Shown piece after piece: positions 1-9,330 of a stretch of 32,020 nucleotides of DNA (within the stretch, counting starts at the first letter, position 1; each line of letters begins with the position of its first letter). The notes beneath the pieces are model-generated. The model saw nothing but the letters and a program-made list of their open reading frames with translations, did no database searches and was not told where the DNA came from. The stretch lies in assembly GCA_019237095.1 (NCBI GenBank), contig JAFAHT010000077.1, positions 1 through 32,020 on the forward strand, given 5' to 3'. Source of the stretch: Planctomycetaceae bacterium. Its GTDB lineage: Bacteria; Planctomycetota; Planctomycetia; Isosphaerales; Isosphaeraceae. The position numbers and the translations under genes are program-made.

Positions 1-198
1 TTACCATCTGGATTGCACCCAACATCTCCACGGCTCGACGGAGGCTTGCGAACTGAGTCTGCGAGGCTGGGCCTTGATCCACAACTTCGCTCCCTCCTGC
101 CCGCGCACGGTTCGAGCGTCGCCGGCGCTTCGAAGTCCTGCCGAACGTCTCAATGGGATGCGGTATCATCCAAAGTGGCTCCAAAATCTGCTAGTGAG

Positions 199-1338
<1,140 letters not shown>

Positions 1339-1400
1339 GGCCGTTATCCTGTGCTTGAGGTCTCTCCATCGGTCGACCCTCAAGAATCAGAATACTGCTT

Positions 1401-1430
1401 CCACCTGTCAAATGAAGATGGATGGCCCAC
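1401..1430 (-). repeat. IS630 right terminal inverted repeat
   Basis: Partner of the repeat at 194-223. It is followed by the second copy of the duplicated TA (1431-1432). The transposase start (1338) lies about 60 bp inside this end. Confidence 0.85.
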
Positions 1431-1433
1431 TAG

Positions 1434-1916
1434 TCTCGGCCTCTCTCGGCGGATATCGCAGGCCTCCCCGAAAAGCGGGATAATCAGCAAATCTCTCTAC
1501 ATGCAGTTCCAGCTTGTCAGGCCGTTGATGCCCGGCTCGGCGCGCAGCATCGACGGCGAACGCCGACGATTCACCGAGGTAGTGCTCAACGAACAAGCTC
1601 TGCCGGCAGCTGGGATGAAATTGAGCAGGTTGCAGGACGCGACGTTTGCAGCACAGGCCAAAAACTTCGTTGGCAGCCATCCCGGCGCGCCGGGATCCTG
1701 GCATCGAGGGCAGCCCAAATCGTAGCTTTTCGTAGCAATCTGACCCCCTTGCGAGTGGGGAGTGCTGTAGGCCTTACGCAGCCATCAGTGAAACATCTTC
1801 AAAGCCAACAAGGGGTCATAGGTTTACCACAATCCCTGCGAAATCGAAATGCCTCATTCACTCCCGCTCAAGATATAACTACCGAACACCGAAGAGACAG
1901 TAAACAAACTCCCTGG
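1434..1916. other. Gene-poor stretch right of the IS
   Basis: I see no supportable gene here. Several overlapping open frames exist, none with recognisable motifs. The part from about 1740 is more AT-rich than the rest of the window. It contains an imperfect inverted repeat, tgaccccctt at 1741 and caaggggtca at 1809-1818. The sequence joined to it before the IS arrived (1-190) also shows no recognisable gene, although one minus-strand frame is open across 1-190. Confidence 0.4.
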
Positions 1917-2084
1917 CTACATGAGTTCTGATGCGTCGTTCGTACGCATTGCCAAGCTCGACCGGATCAGCCCGAGGACTTCGGCTCGAATCTCGGGCGT
2001 CAGGGATTGCCACTGTTCGACCACCTCGGCGAGGTCAGGGGGCAAATACGTGGGCAGGGCGTGGGCAAGAGGCGATTGATTTCG
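1917..2084 (-). pseudogene. Coding remnant, possibly the C-terminal tail of an integrase
   Basis: A minus-strand frame, entered without a start codon, reads LPPDLAEVVEQWQSLTPEIR followed by AEVLGLIRSS and stops at a TAG at 1917-1919. The pattern 'D-L-x-x-V-V-x-x-W-x-x-L-x-x-x-I-R-x-x-(V/I)-L-x-L-I' resembles the C-terminal tail I recall on planctomycete tyrosine recombinases and some related proteins. The remnant lies directly downstream of the 3' end of a tRNA-Arg gene, a common integration target. The family assignment is inference from a short match; that it is a remnant is clear because no start or upstream domain exists. Confidence 0.35.
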
Positions 2085-2095
2085 TCGTAAGTCAT

Positions 2096-2169
<74 letters not shown>

Positions 2170-2284
2170 GTATGCGTCGCTTTCGACGGATTTATCCTAT
2201 CGAACCCCCGGGGTGATGACAAGTCTCAGGACGCCGGGACGCGATCAGGGGTTCGGGGGGCGAACTGCTCTTATGTGCTATCCT

Positions 2285-2786
2285 TCATACCGTCAAGGTG
2301 CGGCCCACCTCGGCCGAGCGGTATGCCGTCCAGACGACGTCCAAGGTGCGCAGGGTGTCGGTTGCCTGGGTCTCGTGCTCGGCACCGGCGATCAGGCCGC
2401 TCACAAAGTGCTGCTGGGTTGCGACGTAGCCGTCGATGTATACTTGGTCGTCGGGCGGCAAGATTACGGGTTTTCGCTCGCGGCGCTCGGTCGGGCCGAT
2501 CCACTCGAGTGGGCCGTCGGTCAAGAGCTGGAGCGTCCCGGCGGTCCCCTCCACGATCGTCTCGTTGAGCGCCCATTCGGCCCGAGCAAGGTCCGTCGGC
2601 GCGCACCAGCTCATGTCCAGAAGCCCCATGCAGCCGCCGGCGAACTGGAGAGAAAGCGTCGCCACGTCCTCGCCAATGCTGTGGGAGCCGAACTTGCCCA
2701 GGGCCGCGGAGACCGTTTCGACCTCGCCGATCAAGAACCCCGCAGCCGATCAAAGCCCCTTGAAGTCGTGGCGCGGCGCTTTTCAT
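2285..2786 (-). pseudogene. Gfo/Idh/MocA family oxidoreductase, internally deleted
   Basis: The minus-strand reading from the ATG at 2786 gives MKSAAPRLQGALIGCG, the start of the NAD(P)-binding Rossmann fold (the LIGCG glycine motif) of Gfo/Idh/MocA dehydrogenases. Within a few codons the reading switches frame (around 2732-2745) into VETVSAALGKFG and continues to 2285 as the family's C-terminal substrate domain. This includes ALNETIVEGTAGTLQL and a terminal TLDVVWTAYRSAEVGRT, typical of the family end. The joined pieces total about 165 residues against the usual 330-400, so roughly half the protein, including the catalytic EKP region, is missing. An internal deletion with a frame change is the simplest reading. 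It is probably non-functional. Confidence 0.75.
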
Positions 2787-3188
2787 CAAGGCACCCCGAC
2801 CTCTCTGTTTGGAGAGGCTACGGGGAAGTCGGCAGCGAAAGCATTTGGCCTCCGATCCCACCTGCCGCCCGCGATCCTAGCCGGGGATCGATCGTTCAAT
2901 TTGATACGGTGGCAGGGCCCGAGTCCACGAGGACCAGGCGAATTCTGTCGGGCTCCGATCGGCCGATAAGTAACGGTTGCGTTAAGATTCCGGGATGTGC
3001 ATAATGAACCCGTTCGGCCAATCCTCGTAGTAGTACATAGGACGAGGCCCACGCGCCATGCATTCGTGCACCGTGGTGTGACCGATCGATGGGCCGGTTC
3101 CCGCTTGACCGGGCTCGATGCGTGATCGGTCGGATGAATTCGACGTGATGGCCGACGTTGATCCGAGGCTTGAGAGGCTAATACCGGC
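2787..3188. other. Intergenic region before the first ABC cluster
   Basis: No gene is supported here. It separates the minus-strand pseudogene from the plus-strand ABC ATPase and contains the promoter-like pair at 2977-3005. Nothing else stands out. Confidence 0.5.
2977..3005 (+). promoter_or_regulatory. Candidate sigma-70-type promoter for the first ABC cluster
   Basis: TTGCGT (2977-2982), 17 bp, then CATAAT (3000-3005). The spacing is ideal and four bases of the -35 box and five of the -10 box match consensus. It would leave a 5' leader of about 175 nt before the ATPase start at 3189. This is sequence resemblance only. Confidence 0.3.
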
Positions 3189-3917
3189 ATGTCCACGTCC
3201 GTCATGATTGAAGCCGATGGGCTGTGCAAGCAATTTGGGTCGTTTCTGGCGGTCCGCGACGTGTCGTTCTCGATCCCCAAGGGGCAGGTCGTGGCCTTTC
3301 TCGGTCCCAACGGGGCGGGCAAGACCACGACGATGCGGCTGCTGACCGGTTTCGTCGCCCCCACGCACGGCTCGGCCCGGATCGCGGGGATCGACGTTCA
3401 GTCGGACCGTATCCGCGCCGCCGAGCACCTCGGCTACCTGCCCGAGAACGGCCCGCTCTATCCCGACATGTCGCCGCTGAGCTTGCTCAAGTTTTTTGGC
3501 GAAGCCCGCGGCCTCATGGGGGCCAAGCTGCACAGTCGTGTTGATGCCGTCGTCGGCCAGTGTGCCCTGGATTCAGTGGCTCACAAGCCGATCGGCAAAC
3601 TCTCGAAGGGCTATCGGCAGCGGGTCTCGATGGCCCAGGCGCTGCTTCATGACCCCGAGATCTTGATCATGGACGAGCCCACCAGCGGCCTCGATCCCAA
3701 CCAGATTCGCGGGGTACGGTCGTTGATCCGGGACCTGGGCAAGTCCAAAACCATTCTAGTTTCGACCCACATTCTCCAGGAGGTCGAGCCGGTGGCCGAC
3801 CGGGTCCTTTTCATCCATGATGGGAAGATCGTTTTTGACGGCAAGCCGGCCGACCTGGCGCGAATGAACGGCAACCTGGAACAGTCGTTCTACAGCTTGA
3901 CGGCACAGCCAGTGTGA
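3189..3917 (+). CDS. ABC transporter ATP-binding protein, GldA-like
   Basis: A 242-residue ABC ATPase that should power the membrane protein encoded just downstream. Walker A is GPNGAGKTTT (around residue 39), the signature is LSKGYRQRVS (around 140), Walker B is ILIMDEPTSGLD (around 157), and the switch histidine is in STHILQE. The length is that of a single nucleotide-binding domain. The order ATPase, then permease plus GldG-like protein, then DUF4340 protein matches the GldA/GldF/GldG arrangement first described for Bacteroidetes gliding but widespread in non-gliding bacteria, so a gliding role is not implied. A second in-frame ATG lies at 3204. The gene ends 70 bp before the preferred start of the next one and is probably co-transcribed with it. 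Confidence 0.93.
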   Translation: MSTSVMIEADGLCKQFGSFLAVRDVSFSIPKGQVVAFLGPNGAGKTTTMRLLTGFVAPTHGSARIAGIDVQSDRIRAAEHLGYLPENGPLYPDMSPLSLLKFFGEARGLMGAKLHSRVDAVVGQCALDSVAHKPIGKLSKGYRQRVSMAQALLHDPEILIMDEPTSGLDPNQIRGVRSLIRDLGKSKTILVSTHILQEVEPVADRVLFIHDGKIVFDGKPADLARMNGNLEQSFYSLTAQPV

Positions 3918-3949
3918 TGAGATTTGAAGTGGCAAGTGGCTTGGCGAAC

Positions 3950-3966
3950 AGTGGCCACTGGCCACT
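3950..3966. repeat. Palindrome upstream of the GldFG start
   Basis: AGTGGCCA, one C, then TGGCCACT, a perfect 8-bp inverted repeat with a 1-nt centre. It sits three bases before the ATG at 3970, where a ribosome-binding site would be expected. This argues for the next start (GTG 3988), which has AGAGGG about 8 nt upstream. Similar AGTGGCCAGTG sequence recurs at 13661-13671. Confidence 0.6.
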
Positions 3967-3987
3967 ATCATGAAGAGGGTTTCCCCG

Positions 3988-6771
3988 GTGACCACGCTCG
4001 AGACCAAACCGACCAGCAAGGCGCCGGCCGCGACGCCGGAACGACACAACGGCTCCCGGCCGTTCCGCGGCCACGTGATTTGGGCCATCTTCAAGCGGAA
4101 CCTGCAAAGCTACTTCAGCAATCCCGCCGGTTACGTCTTCATCACGCTCTTCGTGATCATCAGCTCGGCAGTTGCGTTCTGGCAGCCCGAGTTCTTTTCC
4201 AACAACCTGGCCAACCTCGACCAGCTTAACAAGTACATGCCCTACGTGCTGCTCTTCTTCATCCCGGCAATCACGATGACGTCGTGGGCCGATGAACGAC
4301 GGCAGGGCACCGACGAGCTTCTTCTCACCCTGCCTGCGCATGACGTGGACGTGGTGCTGGGCAAATACCTCGCGGCGCTGGGAATCTACACGGTGGCCCT
4401 CGCATTTTCTCTGAGCCACCTGCTGGTGCTGCGGTACCTGGGTGATCCCGACTTCGGGGTGATGTTCTCGACCTATCTGGGCTACTGGCTGATGGGGGTC
4501 TTGCTGATTGCGATCGGCATGGTCGCCTCGCTCTTGTCGTCGAACGTCACGGTGGCCTTTATCCTGGGCGCCCTGCTCTGTGCCGTGCCGGTATTCCTGG
4601 ACTGGATCGGTACACCTACCGGCGCCGGCTTGCGGCGGCGGATTGAGGACTGGTCGGTTCCTGCCCAGTTCCGCGACTTCGGCGCCGGCGTGATCTCACT
4701 CTCGGGCCTCTTCTACTTCATCTCGCTGGCCGTGGCGATGCTCTACCTGAACATGGTTTTGCTGGGGCGTCGGCACTGGGCGGGGGGTGAGGCAAGCAAA
4801 GGCCTGTGGGCTCATTCGGCGATTCGTTTCCTGGCGGTGATCCTGGCGCTATTCAGCGTGAGCGTGATGATTCAGCGGCTGGGGGCGCGCGCCGATGCCA
4901 GCTCGGAGCAAGTGCATACCCTTTCGCCCGAATCGCTCGAGCTGGTCAAGCAGATTCCCGAGGACAGGCCGGTGCTGATCCAGGCCTATTACAGTCCGGA
5001 TGTGCCCCGCGAGTACGTGGAAACCAAGTCCGATCTGCTGGGCTTATTGCGGGAGTACGAGGCCCGCAGCCGAGGCAAGATCCGCCTCAACCTGGTGCCG
5101 ACGGAACTTTATTCGGAAGCGGCCCGTGAGGCCGAGAAGCGGTTCGCCATCGAGCCCAAGCGGGTTGCCTCGGATGACCAGGCCAAGCGGATGCTCTCGG
5201 AGATCTTCCTGGGTGTGGCGTTCACTTCAGGGCTCGAGGAAGTGGTCATTCCGTTCTTCGATCGGGGCTTGCCCGTCGAGTACGAGCTGACTCGCTCCAT
5301 TCGCGTGGTCTCACGCAGCGCGCGGAAGAAGGTCGGCATCCTGAGCACCGACGCCAAGATGATGGGTGGCTTCGATACGCGCAGCTTCGGCCAGACGCCG
5401 GAATGGTCGATCATCACCGAGCTCAAGAAGCAGTACGAAGTGAGCTCGGTCGCGGCCGATTCGCCGATCACTGCCGAACTCGATGCCCTGATCGTCGCCC
5501 AGCCGTCGTCGCTGACTCAAAGACAGATCGACAACCTCACCGAGTATGTGAAGAAGGGGGGGCCAACGCTCCTGTTCCTCGATCCCCTGCCCGTCGATAA
5601 TCCGCAGATCGCCCCCGAGGTTCCCAAGATGCCGCCGGGAGGACCGTTCGGCGGCGGTGCTCCTCCCGAGCCCAAGGGGAACCTGCGTCCCCTGCTCGAC
5701 TTGATTGGGTTGGACTGGCCAACCACCGAGATCGTCTGGAACCCGTACAATCCGCATCCGCAGCTTGCCATGCTCGAGCCGGAGATCGTTTTCATCGGCA
5801 AGGGCAGTGGTGCCGACGGTGCGTTCAATCCCGAGCAGATCGCCTCGTCGGGGCTGCAAGAGATCGTCACCCTCTTCCCCGGGCTCTTGCGTCCTCGGAG
5901 CGGGGGTTCGGGGCCGGAATTCATCCCGCTGCTCCGCACCAATGACGCGGGCGGCATCGTCTCCTGGACCGATGCTGTCCAGCAGGGCTTCATGGGAATC
6001 TCGGGCATCAACCCCCGCCGCCGGCACGTCCCCACGGACACCAGCTACACACTGGCTGCCCGGCTGACCGGAACGGCAGCGGTGGATAAAACCGCTGACA
6101 AAGAGAAGGACGCCCAGAAAGCTGAGCCCAAGAAAGACCAGCCAAAAAAGGGTGACAAGCCAGCGACCATCAAGGTGATTGCCATCGCCGATCTCGACCT
6201 CATCTCCGAGCAATTCTTCGAACTGCGGCGACAGAAGGTCGGCAACCTTGATTTCGACAACGTCACCTTCGTGCTCAATTGCGTCGATGTGCTGGCCGGT
6301 GACGAATCGTTCGTGGCCTTGCGGAAGAAGCGGCCCAAGCATCGCACCCTGCTCACGCTCGAAGCTCAGACCAAGAACTTCGTCGAGGAGCTGCAGCGCC
6401 AGACCAGGTCGGCGGAAGACGCGGCCAAGGACAAGCTCAACCAGGCCCAGAGAGCTTTTGACAAGCAGGTCGATCAGGTCAAGGGCCGCACGGACCTGGA
6501 CGACCGCACCAAGGAGATCATGCTGGCCAACCTCCAGGAGGTCGCCCAGCGGCGGCTCGAGGTCGAGAAGGCCAAGATCGAGGACGAGAAGCTGACCAGT
6601 ATCCGCAAGGGCAAGGCAGACTCGGAACAGAAGACCCGGGCCATCGAGAACCGCGTGCGGTTCATGGCCGCGGTGATCCCTCCCCTGCCCCCCTTGATTC
6701 TGGGCCTGTTCGTCTTTGGCATCCGCCTCCGCCGCGAGAACCTGGGGGCCAACCCCAAGCAGTTGGCGTGA
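3988..6771 (+). CDS. Fused ABC-2 permease (GldF-like) and GldG-like extracytoplasmic protein
   Basis: About 927 residues. The first 300 form a multi-pass ABC-2 permease with about seven hydrophobic segments and the GldF-type motif GTDELLLTLPAHD. This joins a GldG-like (PF09822-type) extracytoplasmic region beginning around SEQVHTLSPESLELVKQIP, containing stretches such as GPTLLFLDPLPV. Next come a Gly/Pro-rich insert (near DNA 5630-5680), a Lys/Asp-rich linker (near 6085-6160), a charged coiled-coil (about 6380-6620), and a last transmembrane segment (MAAVIPPLPPLILGLFVF) near the C-terminus. In Bacteroidetes GldF and GldG are separate; here they are one chain. I prefer the GTG at 3988, with AGAGGG upstream, to the ATG at 3970, which has a palindrome in place of a Shine-Dalgarno sequence. 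The transported substrate is unknown. Confidence 0.9.
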   Translation: MTTLETKPTSKAPAATPERHNGSRPFRGHVIWAIFKRNLQSYFSNPAGYVFITLFVIISSAVAFWQPEFFSNNLANLDQLNKYMPYVLLFFIPAITMTSWADERRQGTDELLLTLPAHDVDVVLGKYLAALGIYTVALAFSLSHLLVLRYLGDPDFGVMFSTYLGYWLMGVLLIAIGMVASLLSSNVTVAFILGALLCAVPVFLDWIGTPTGAGLRRRIEDWSVPAQFRDFGAGVISLSGLFYFISLAVAMLYLNMVLLGRRHWAGGEASKGLWAHSAIRFLAVILALFSVSVMIQRLGARADASSEQVHTLSPESLELVKQIPEDRPVLIQAYYSPDVPREYVETKSDLLGLLREYEARSRGKIRLNLVPTELYSEAAREAEKRFAIEPKRVASDDQAKRMLSEIFLGVAFTSGLEEVVIPFFDRGLPVEYELTRSIRVVSRSARKKVGILSTDAKMMGGFDTRSFGQTPEWSIITELKKQYEVSSVAADSPITAELDALIVAQPSSLTQRQIDNLTEYVKKGGPTLLFLDPLPVDNPQIAPEVPKMPPGGPFGGGAPPEPKGNLRPLLDLIGLDWPTTEIVWNPYNPHPQLAMLEPEIVFIGKGSGADGAFNPEQIASSGLQEIVTLFPGLLRPRSGGSGPEFIPLLRTNDAGGIVSWTDAVQQGFMGISGINPRRRHVPTDTSYTLAARLTGTAAVDKTADKEKDAQKAEPKKDQPKKGDKPATIKVIAIADLDLISEQFFELRRQKVGNLDFDNVTFVLNCVDVLAGDESFVALRKKRPKHRTLLTLEAQTKNFVEELQRQTRSAEDAAKDKLNQAQRAFDKQVDQVKGRTDLDDRTKEIMLANLQEVAQRRLEVEKAKIEDEKLTSIRKGKADSEQKTRAIENRVRFMAAVIPPLPPLILGLFVFGIRLRRENLGANPKQLA

Positions 6772-6867
6772 ACGATCGGGGTCGGGGCTCGTAAGCGCAT
6801 TGGATCGCAGTGGACAAGAGCAGGTAACAGTCACTCACGGCCGGCGGGCTGATTTTTAGGATCAATA

Positions 6868-8436
6868 ATGAACGAACTCTCCAAGACCTTGGCCTTCAGC
6901 GCGGTGGCCCTGGCACTCTGCGGCGCGGCCTTCGTCAGCACCAGGGACCGCTCGGTCCGTGACGAGGCTTTTAACGACCAGGGGCAGCCGTTTTTCTCCG
7001 ACTTCAAGGACCCCCTGGCTTGCACCGACCTGGAGGTTATCGATTTTGATCCCTCGACGGCGACCGCTTCGCGGTTCCAGGTCAAGTTCGAGGACGGCAA
7101 GTGGGTGATCCCTTCCCACTACCGCTATCCGGCCGATGCCCGCGACCGCCTATCGAAGACGGCGGCCGCCGTCATGGACCTGGCCAAGGACACGATCCGC
7201 TCGGACCGCGCCGAGGACCAGGAGGAGATGGGAGTGATCGACCCGCTCGACACCAAGACCACCACCCTGAAGGGCCGCGGCAAGCGGATTACCCTGAGAG
7301 ACTCTTCGGAAAAGGTCCTCGCCGACTTCATCATCGGCAACGAGGTCAAGGACAAGACCGGCCAGGTCTACGTGCGCGTGCCCGGCCAGAAGCGAACTTA
7401 CGGGGTCAAGGTCAAGGCCGAGCCTTCGACCCGGTTTGCCGACTGGATCGAGACCAACCTGCTCAAGCTCGAAGCCAGCCGCATCCGCAAGATCGAGTTC
7501 GACAACTACAAGGTGAACCTCGAACAAGGCTATCAGCGCGGCGAGGTGCTGGACATCGACCGCAAGGATGCGAGCGCGGCGTGGACGATGGCCGGACTGT
7601 CCGCCGACCAGGAGCTCGACAGCGACAAGCTGCGAACCCTGACCGACGCCCTGGCCGACCTCAAGATTGTCGGGGTTCGCACCAAGCCCGCCGGGCTCAC
7701 CAGGGACCTGAAGCAGAACGACAAGGAGGGTATCAAGCTCACGGCCACGACTGTCGCCTCGTTGCAGAGCAAGGGATTCTACATGACCAAGGACGGACAG
7801 CTTCTTTCCAACCAGGGCGATGTCCGCGTCTACACTGACGAGGGGGTCGTCTACACTCTCCGGTTCGGTGAGGTGTTCTTCAGTACCGGCGATGAGCTCA
7901 CCGCGGGTACTCCCGACGAAGCCGAGAAGAAGGCGAGCGAGAAGACCGGATCCCAGGAGAAGGAGAAGACCAAGAAAGCAGAAGGCACCACGGAGAACCG
8001 CTTCGTGATGGTCACGGTAGCGTTCGATCCGACCCTTATCCCCAAGCCCAAGACCGATGACGACAAGGAGAAGGAACAGCCGGCCGCCAAGCCTGGCCAG
8101 CCGCTCGAAATGCCGGCCAACCCGTTTGCTCCCGACCCGAACGATCCCAAGTATCTTGCTGAGCGGAAGGAGGCCAAGGAACGGGCCGAACGCGAGCAGA
8201 AAGACTACGACAAGAAGATCGCCGACGGCAAGAAGCGGGTTGCCGAGCTGACCGACCGGTTCGCGGCCTGGTACTACGTGACGCCGGGCGACAGCTTCCG
8301 CTCGATTAACCTCGACCGGGCCGCCCTGGTGAAGCCGAAGAAGGCCGAGTCGGCGAACCCGCCCGGTGGCGGCACGCCTTCGTTCCCCGGCGGCTCACCC
8401 TCGTTCCCCAATTCCCTGCCGCCGATTCAGCCCTGA
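6868..8436 (+). CDS. DUF4340 domain-containing membrane-anchored protein
   Basis: 522 residues. An N-terminal hydrophobic segment (about residues 6-24, LAFSAVALALCGAAF) looks like a signal anchor, and the rest should be outside the cytoplasm. The middle (GVIDPLDTKTTTLKGRGKR, then VLADFIIGNEV and YVRVPGQKRTYGVK) fits DUF4340, a family found next to GldG-like ABC genes. After about residue 350 there is a Lys/Glu-rich low-complexity insert, then a charged region with a possible coiled coil, and a Pro/Gly-rich tail ending LPPIQP. The start ATG lies 96 bp after the permease gene, in the same direction, so the three genes probably act together. No enzymatic motif is visible. Confidence 0.85.
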   Translation: MNELSKTLAFSAVALALCGAAFVSTRDRSVRDEAFNDQGQPFFSDFKDPLACTDLEVIDFDPSTATASRFQVKFEDGKWVIPSHYRYPADARDRLSKTAAAVMDLAKDTIRSDRAEDQEEMGVIDPLDTKTTTLKGRGKRITLRDSSEKVLADFIIGNEVKDKTGQVYVRVPGQKRTYGVKVKAEPSTRFADWIETNLLKLEASRIRKIEFDNYKVNLEQGYQRGEVLDIDRKDASAAWTMAGLSADQELDSDKLRTLTDALADLKIVGVRTKPAGLTRDLKQNDKEGIKLTATTVASLQSKGFYMTKDGQLLSNQGDVRVYTDEGVVYTLRFGEVFFSTGDELTAGTPDEAEKKASEKTGSQEKEKTKKAEGTTENRFVMVTVAFDPTLIPKPKTDDDKEKEQPAAKPGQPLEMPANPFAPDPNDPKYLAERKEAKERAEREQKDYDKKIADGKKRVAELTDRFAAWYYVTPGDSFRSINLDRAALVKPKKAESANPPGGGTPSFPGGSPSFPNSLPPIQP

Positions 8437-8448
8437 ACCGGGGCAATT

Positions 8449-8469
8449 GCGGGCGGCCACTTCGCCCGC
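8449..8469 (+). terminator. Hairpin after the DUF4340 gene
   Basis: GCGGGCG (8449-8455), a 7-nt loop, then CGCCCGC (8463-8469), a perfect 7-bp GC stem starting 12 bp after the stop codon. No T-tract follows, so it is either a weak or Rho-assisted terminator or an mRNA-end stabiliser. It sits just before the candidate ilvN promoter. Confidence 0.4.
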
Positions 8470-8476
8470 TAGGCCC

Positions 8477-8506
8477 TTGCGTTCATTTGCCTTGAAATCG
8501 TAAATT
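8477..8506 (+). promoter_or_regulatory. Candidate promoter for ilvN
   Basis: TTGCGT (8477-8482), 18 bp, then TAAATT (8501-8506), in a locally AT-rich stretch between the hairpin at 8449-8469 and the ilvN start at 8584. The -35 box is identical to the candidate at 2977. Assigned by resemblance only. Confidence 0.3.
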
Positions 8507-8583
8507 CTTTGATGGTTGTGCTCGAGAATGGCGGCCGCGCTAGCGTAGACCGCGCGGCCAGGCCGGCATGAGAGGGAGCGTCG

Positions 8584-9225
8584 ATGTCGACTCCAGCGGG
8601 TCAAGGTTTCAGTTCGTCCACCGCACCGGCCAGGGAATCCTCCCAGACCGGCCGGATCCGCCATGTCCTCTCGGCGCTCGTGCAAAACCAGCCAGGTGTC
8701 CTGGCGCAAGTCTCGGGCATGTTCGCCTCTCGGGGCTTCAACATCGACAGTCTTGCCGTGGGCGAGACAGAGGCACCCCGGCTCTCGCGAATTACCGTGG
8801 TCGTGAAGGGCGACGACCGTCACCTCGAGCAGGTGCGCAAGCAACTCGAGAAACTGATCCCGGTGGTCAAGGTCCAAGACATCTCGCGTGAAGACTACGT
8901 TGAGCGCGACCTGATGCTCATCAAGATCAGGGTCCCCGCGGCCGAACGCCCGGAAATCCAGGCGCTGGTGCAGATCTTCCGGGGCAGGATCGTCGACGTC
9001 AGTCCCGAGGAGCTCATGATCGAGATCTCGGGCCAGGAGAAGAAGATCGAGGCCTTCATCGAAGCCGTGCGATCCTACGAGATCCTTGAACTGGCTCGCA
9101 CCGGCCGGATCGCCCTGGTACGCGGTACGCGGCACCAAGACGAAGGCCCGGAAGAGGCGCCGGCCCAGCCCGTGGCCGAGATCGATGACGACCAGCCGTC
9201 GGTCCACGGCCATTCCGAACTCTAA
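8584..9225 (+). CDS. ilvN: Acetolactate synthase small (regulatory) subunit
   Basis: 213 residues. This is the regulatory subunit of acetolactate (acetohydroxyacid) synthase, the first common enzyme of branched-chain amino-acid synthesis; it activates the catalytic subunit and mediates valine feedback. The ACT domain spans about residues 24-98 (RIRHVLSALVQNQPGVLAQV, then GMFASRGFNIDSLAVG), followed by the C-terminal domain from DLMLIKIRVPA to about residue 185. A 20-residue Ser/Ala-rich N-terminal extension and an acidic tail are longer than in short homologues. The ATG is preceded by GAGGGAG at a good distance. The catalytic subunit (ilvB) is not in the window. ilvC follows after a terminator-like hairpin. 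Confidence 0.95.
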   Translation: MSTPAGQGFSSSTAPARESSQTGRIRHVLSALVQNQPGVLAQVSGMFASRGFNIDSLAVGETEAPRLSRITVVVKGDDRHLEQVRKQLEKLIPVVKVQDISREDYVERDLMLIKIRVPAAERPEIQALVQIFRGRIVDVSPEELMIEISGQEKKIEAFIEAVRSYEILELARTGRIALVRGTRHQDEGPEEAPAQPVAEIDDDQPSVHGHSEL

Positions 9226-9260
9226 GACGAGGGGGTTGCACGCTCCCCTACTGGTCTGGT

Positions 9261-9296
9261 GCCCGGGATTGATCGCTTCAGTCCCGGGTCTTTTTG
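9261..9296 (+). terminator. Intrinsic terminator between ilvN and ilvC (possible attenuator)
   Basis: CCCGGGA (9262-9268) pairs with TCCCGGG (9282-9288). The stem extends inward through a T-G pair and TGA/TCA to a loop of about five bases, then is followed by TCTTTTTG (9289-9296). It has the full form of a Rho-independent terminator, 35 bp after the ilvN stop and about 35 bp before the ilvC start. A weaker upstream hairpin, AGGGG...CCCCT, starts near 9233. Confidence 0.8.
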
Positions 9297-9330
9297 TCCA
9301 CCGAGCCAAAAGCTGCCCAGGAGAACGCTG

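Noticed and set aside
2213-3004. 263-codon plus-strand open frame
   Set aside because: It overlaps the minus-strand Gfo/Idh/MocA remnant, whose family motifs are recognisable, and shows none of its own.
5311-6834. 507-codon minus-strand open frame
   Set aside because: It is antisense to the GldFG fusion and is explained by high GC; composition looks like a shadow frame.
9259-9330. Upstream start for ilvC at 9259
   Set aside because: It would place the start before a terminator hairpin and add 24 residues outside the conserved KARI N-terminus; ATG 9331 has a good ribosome-binding site.
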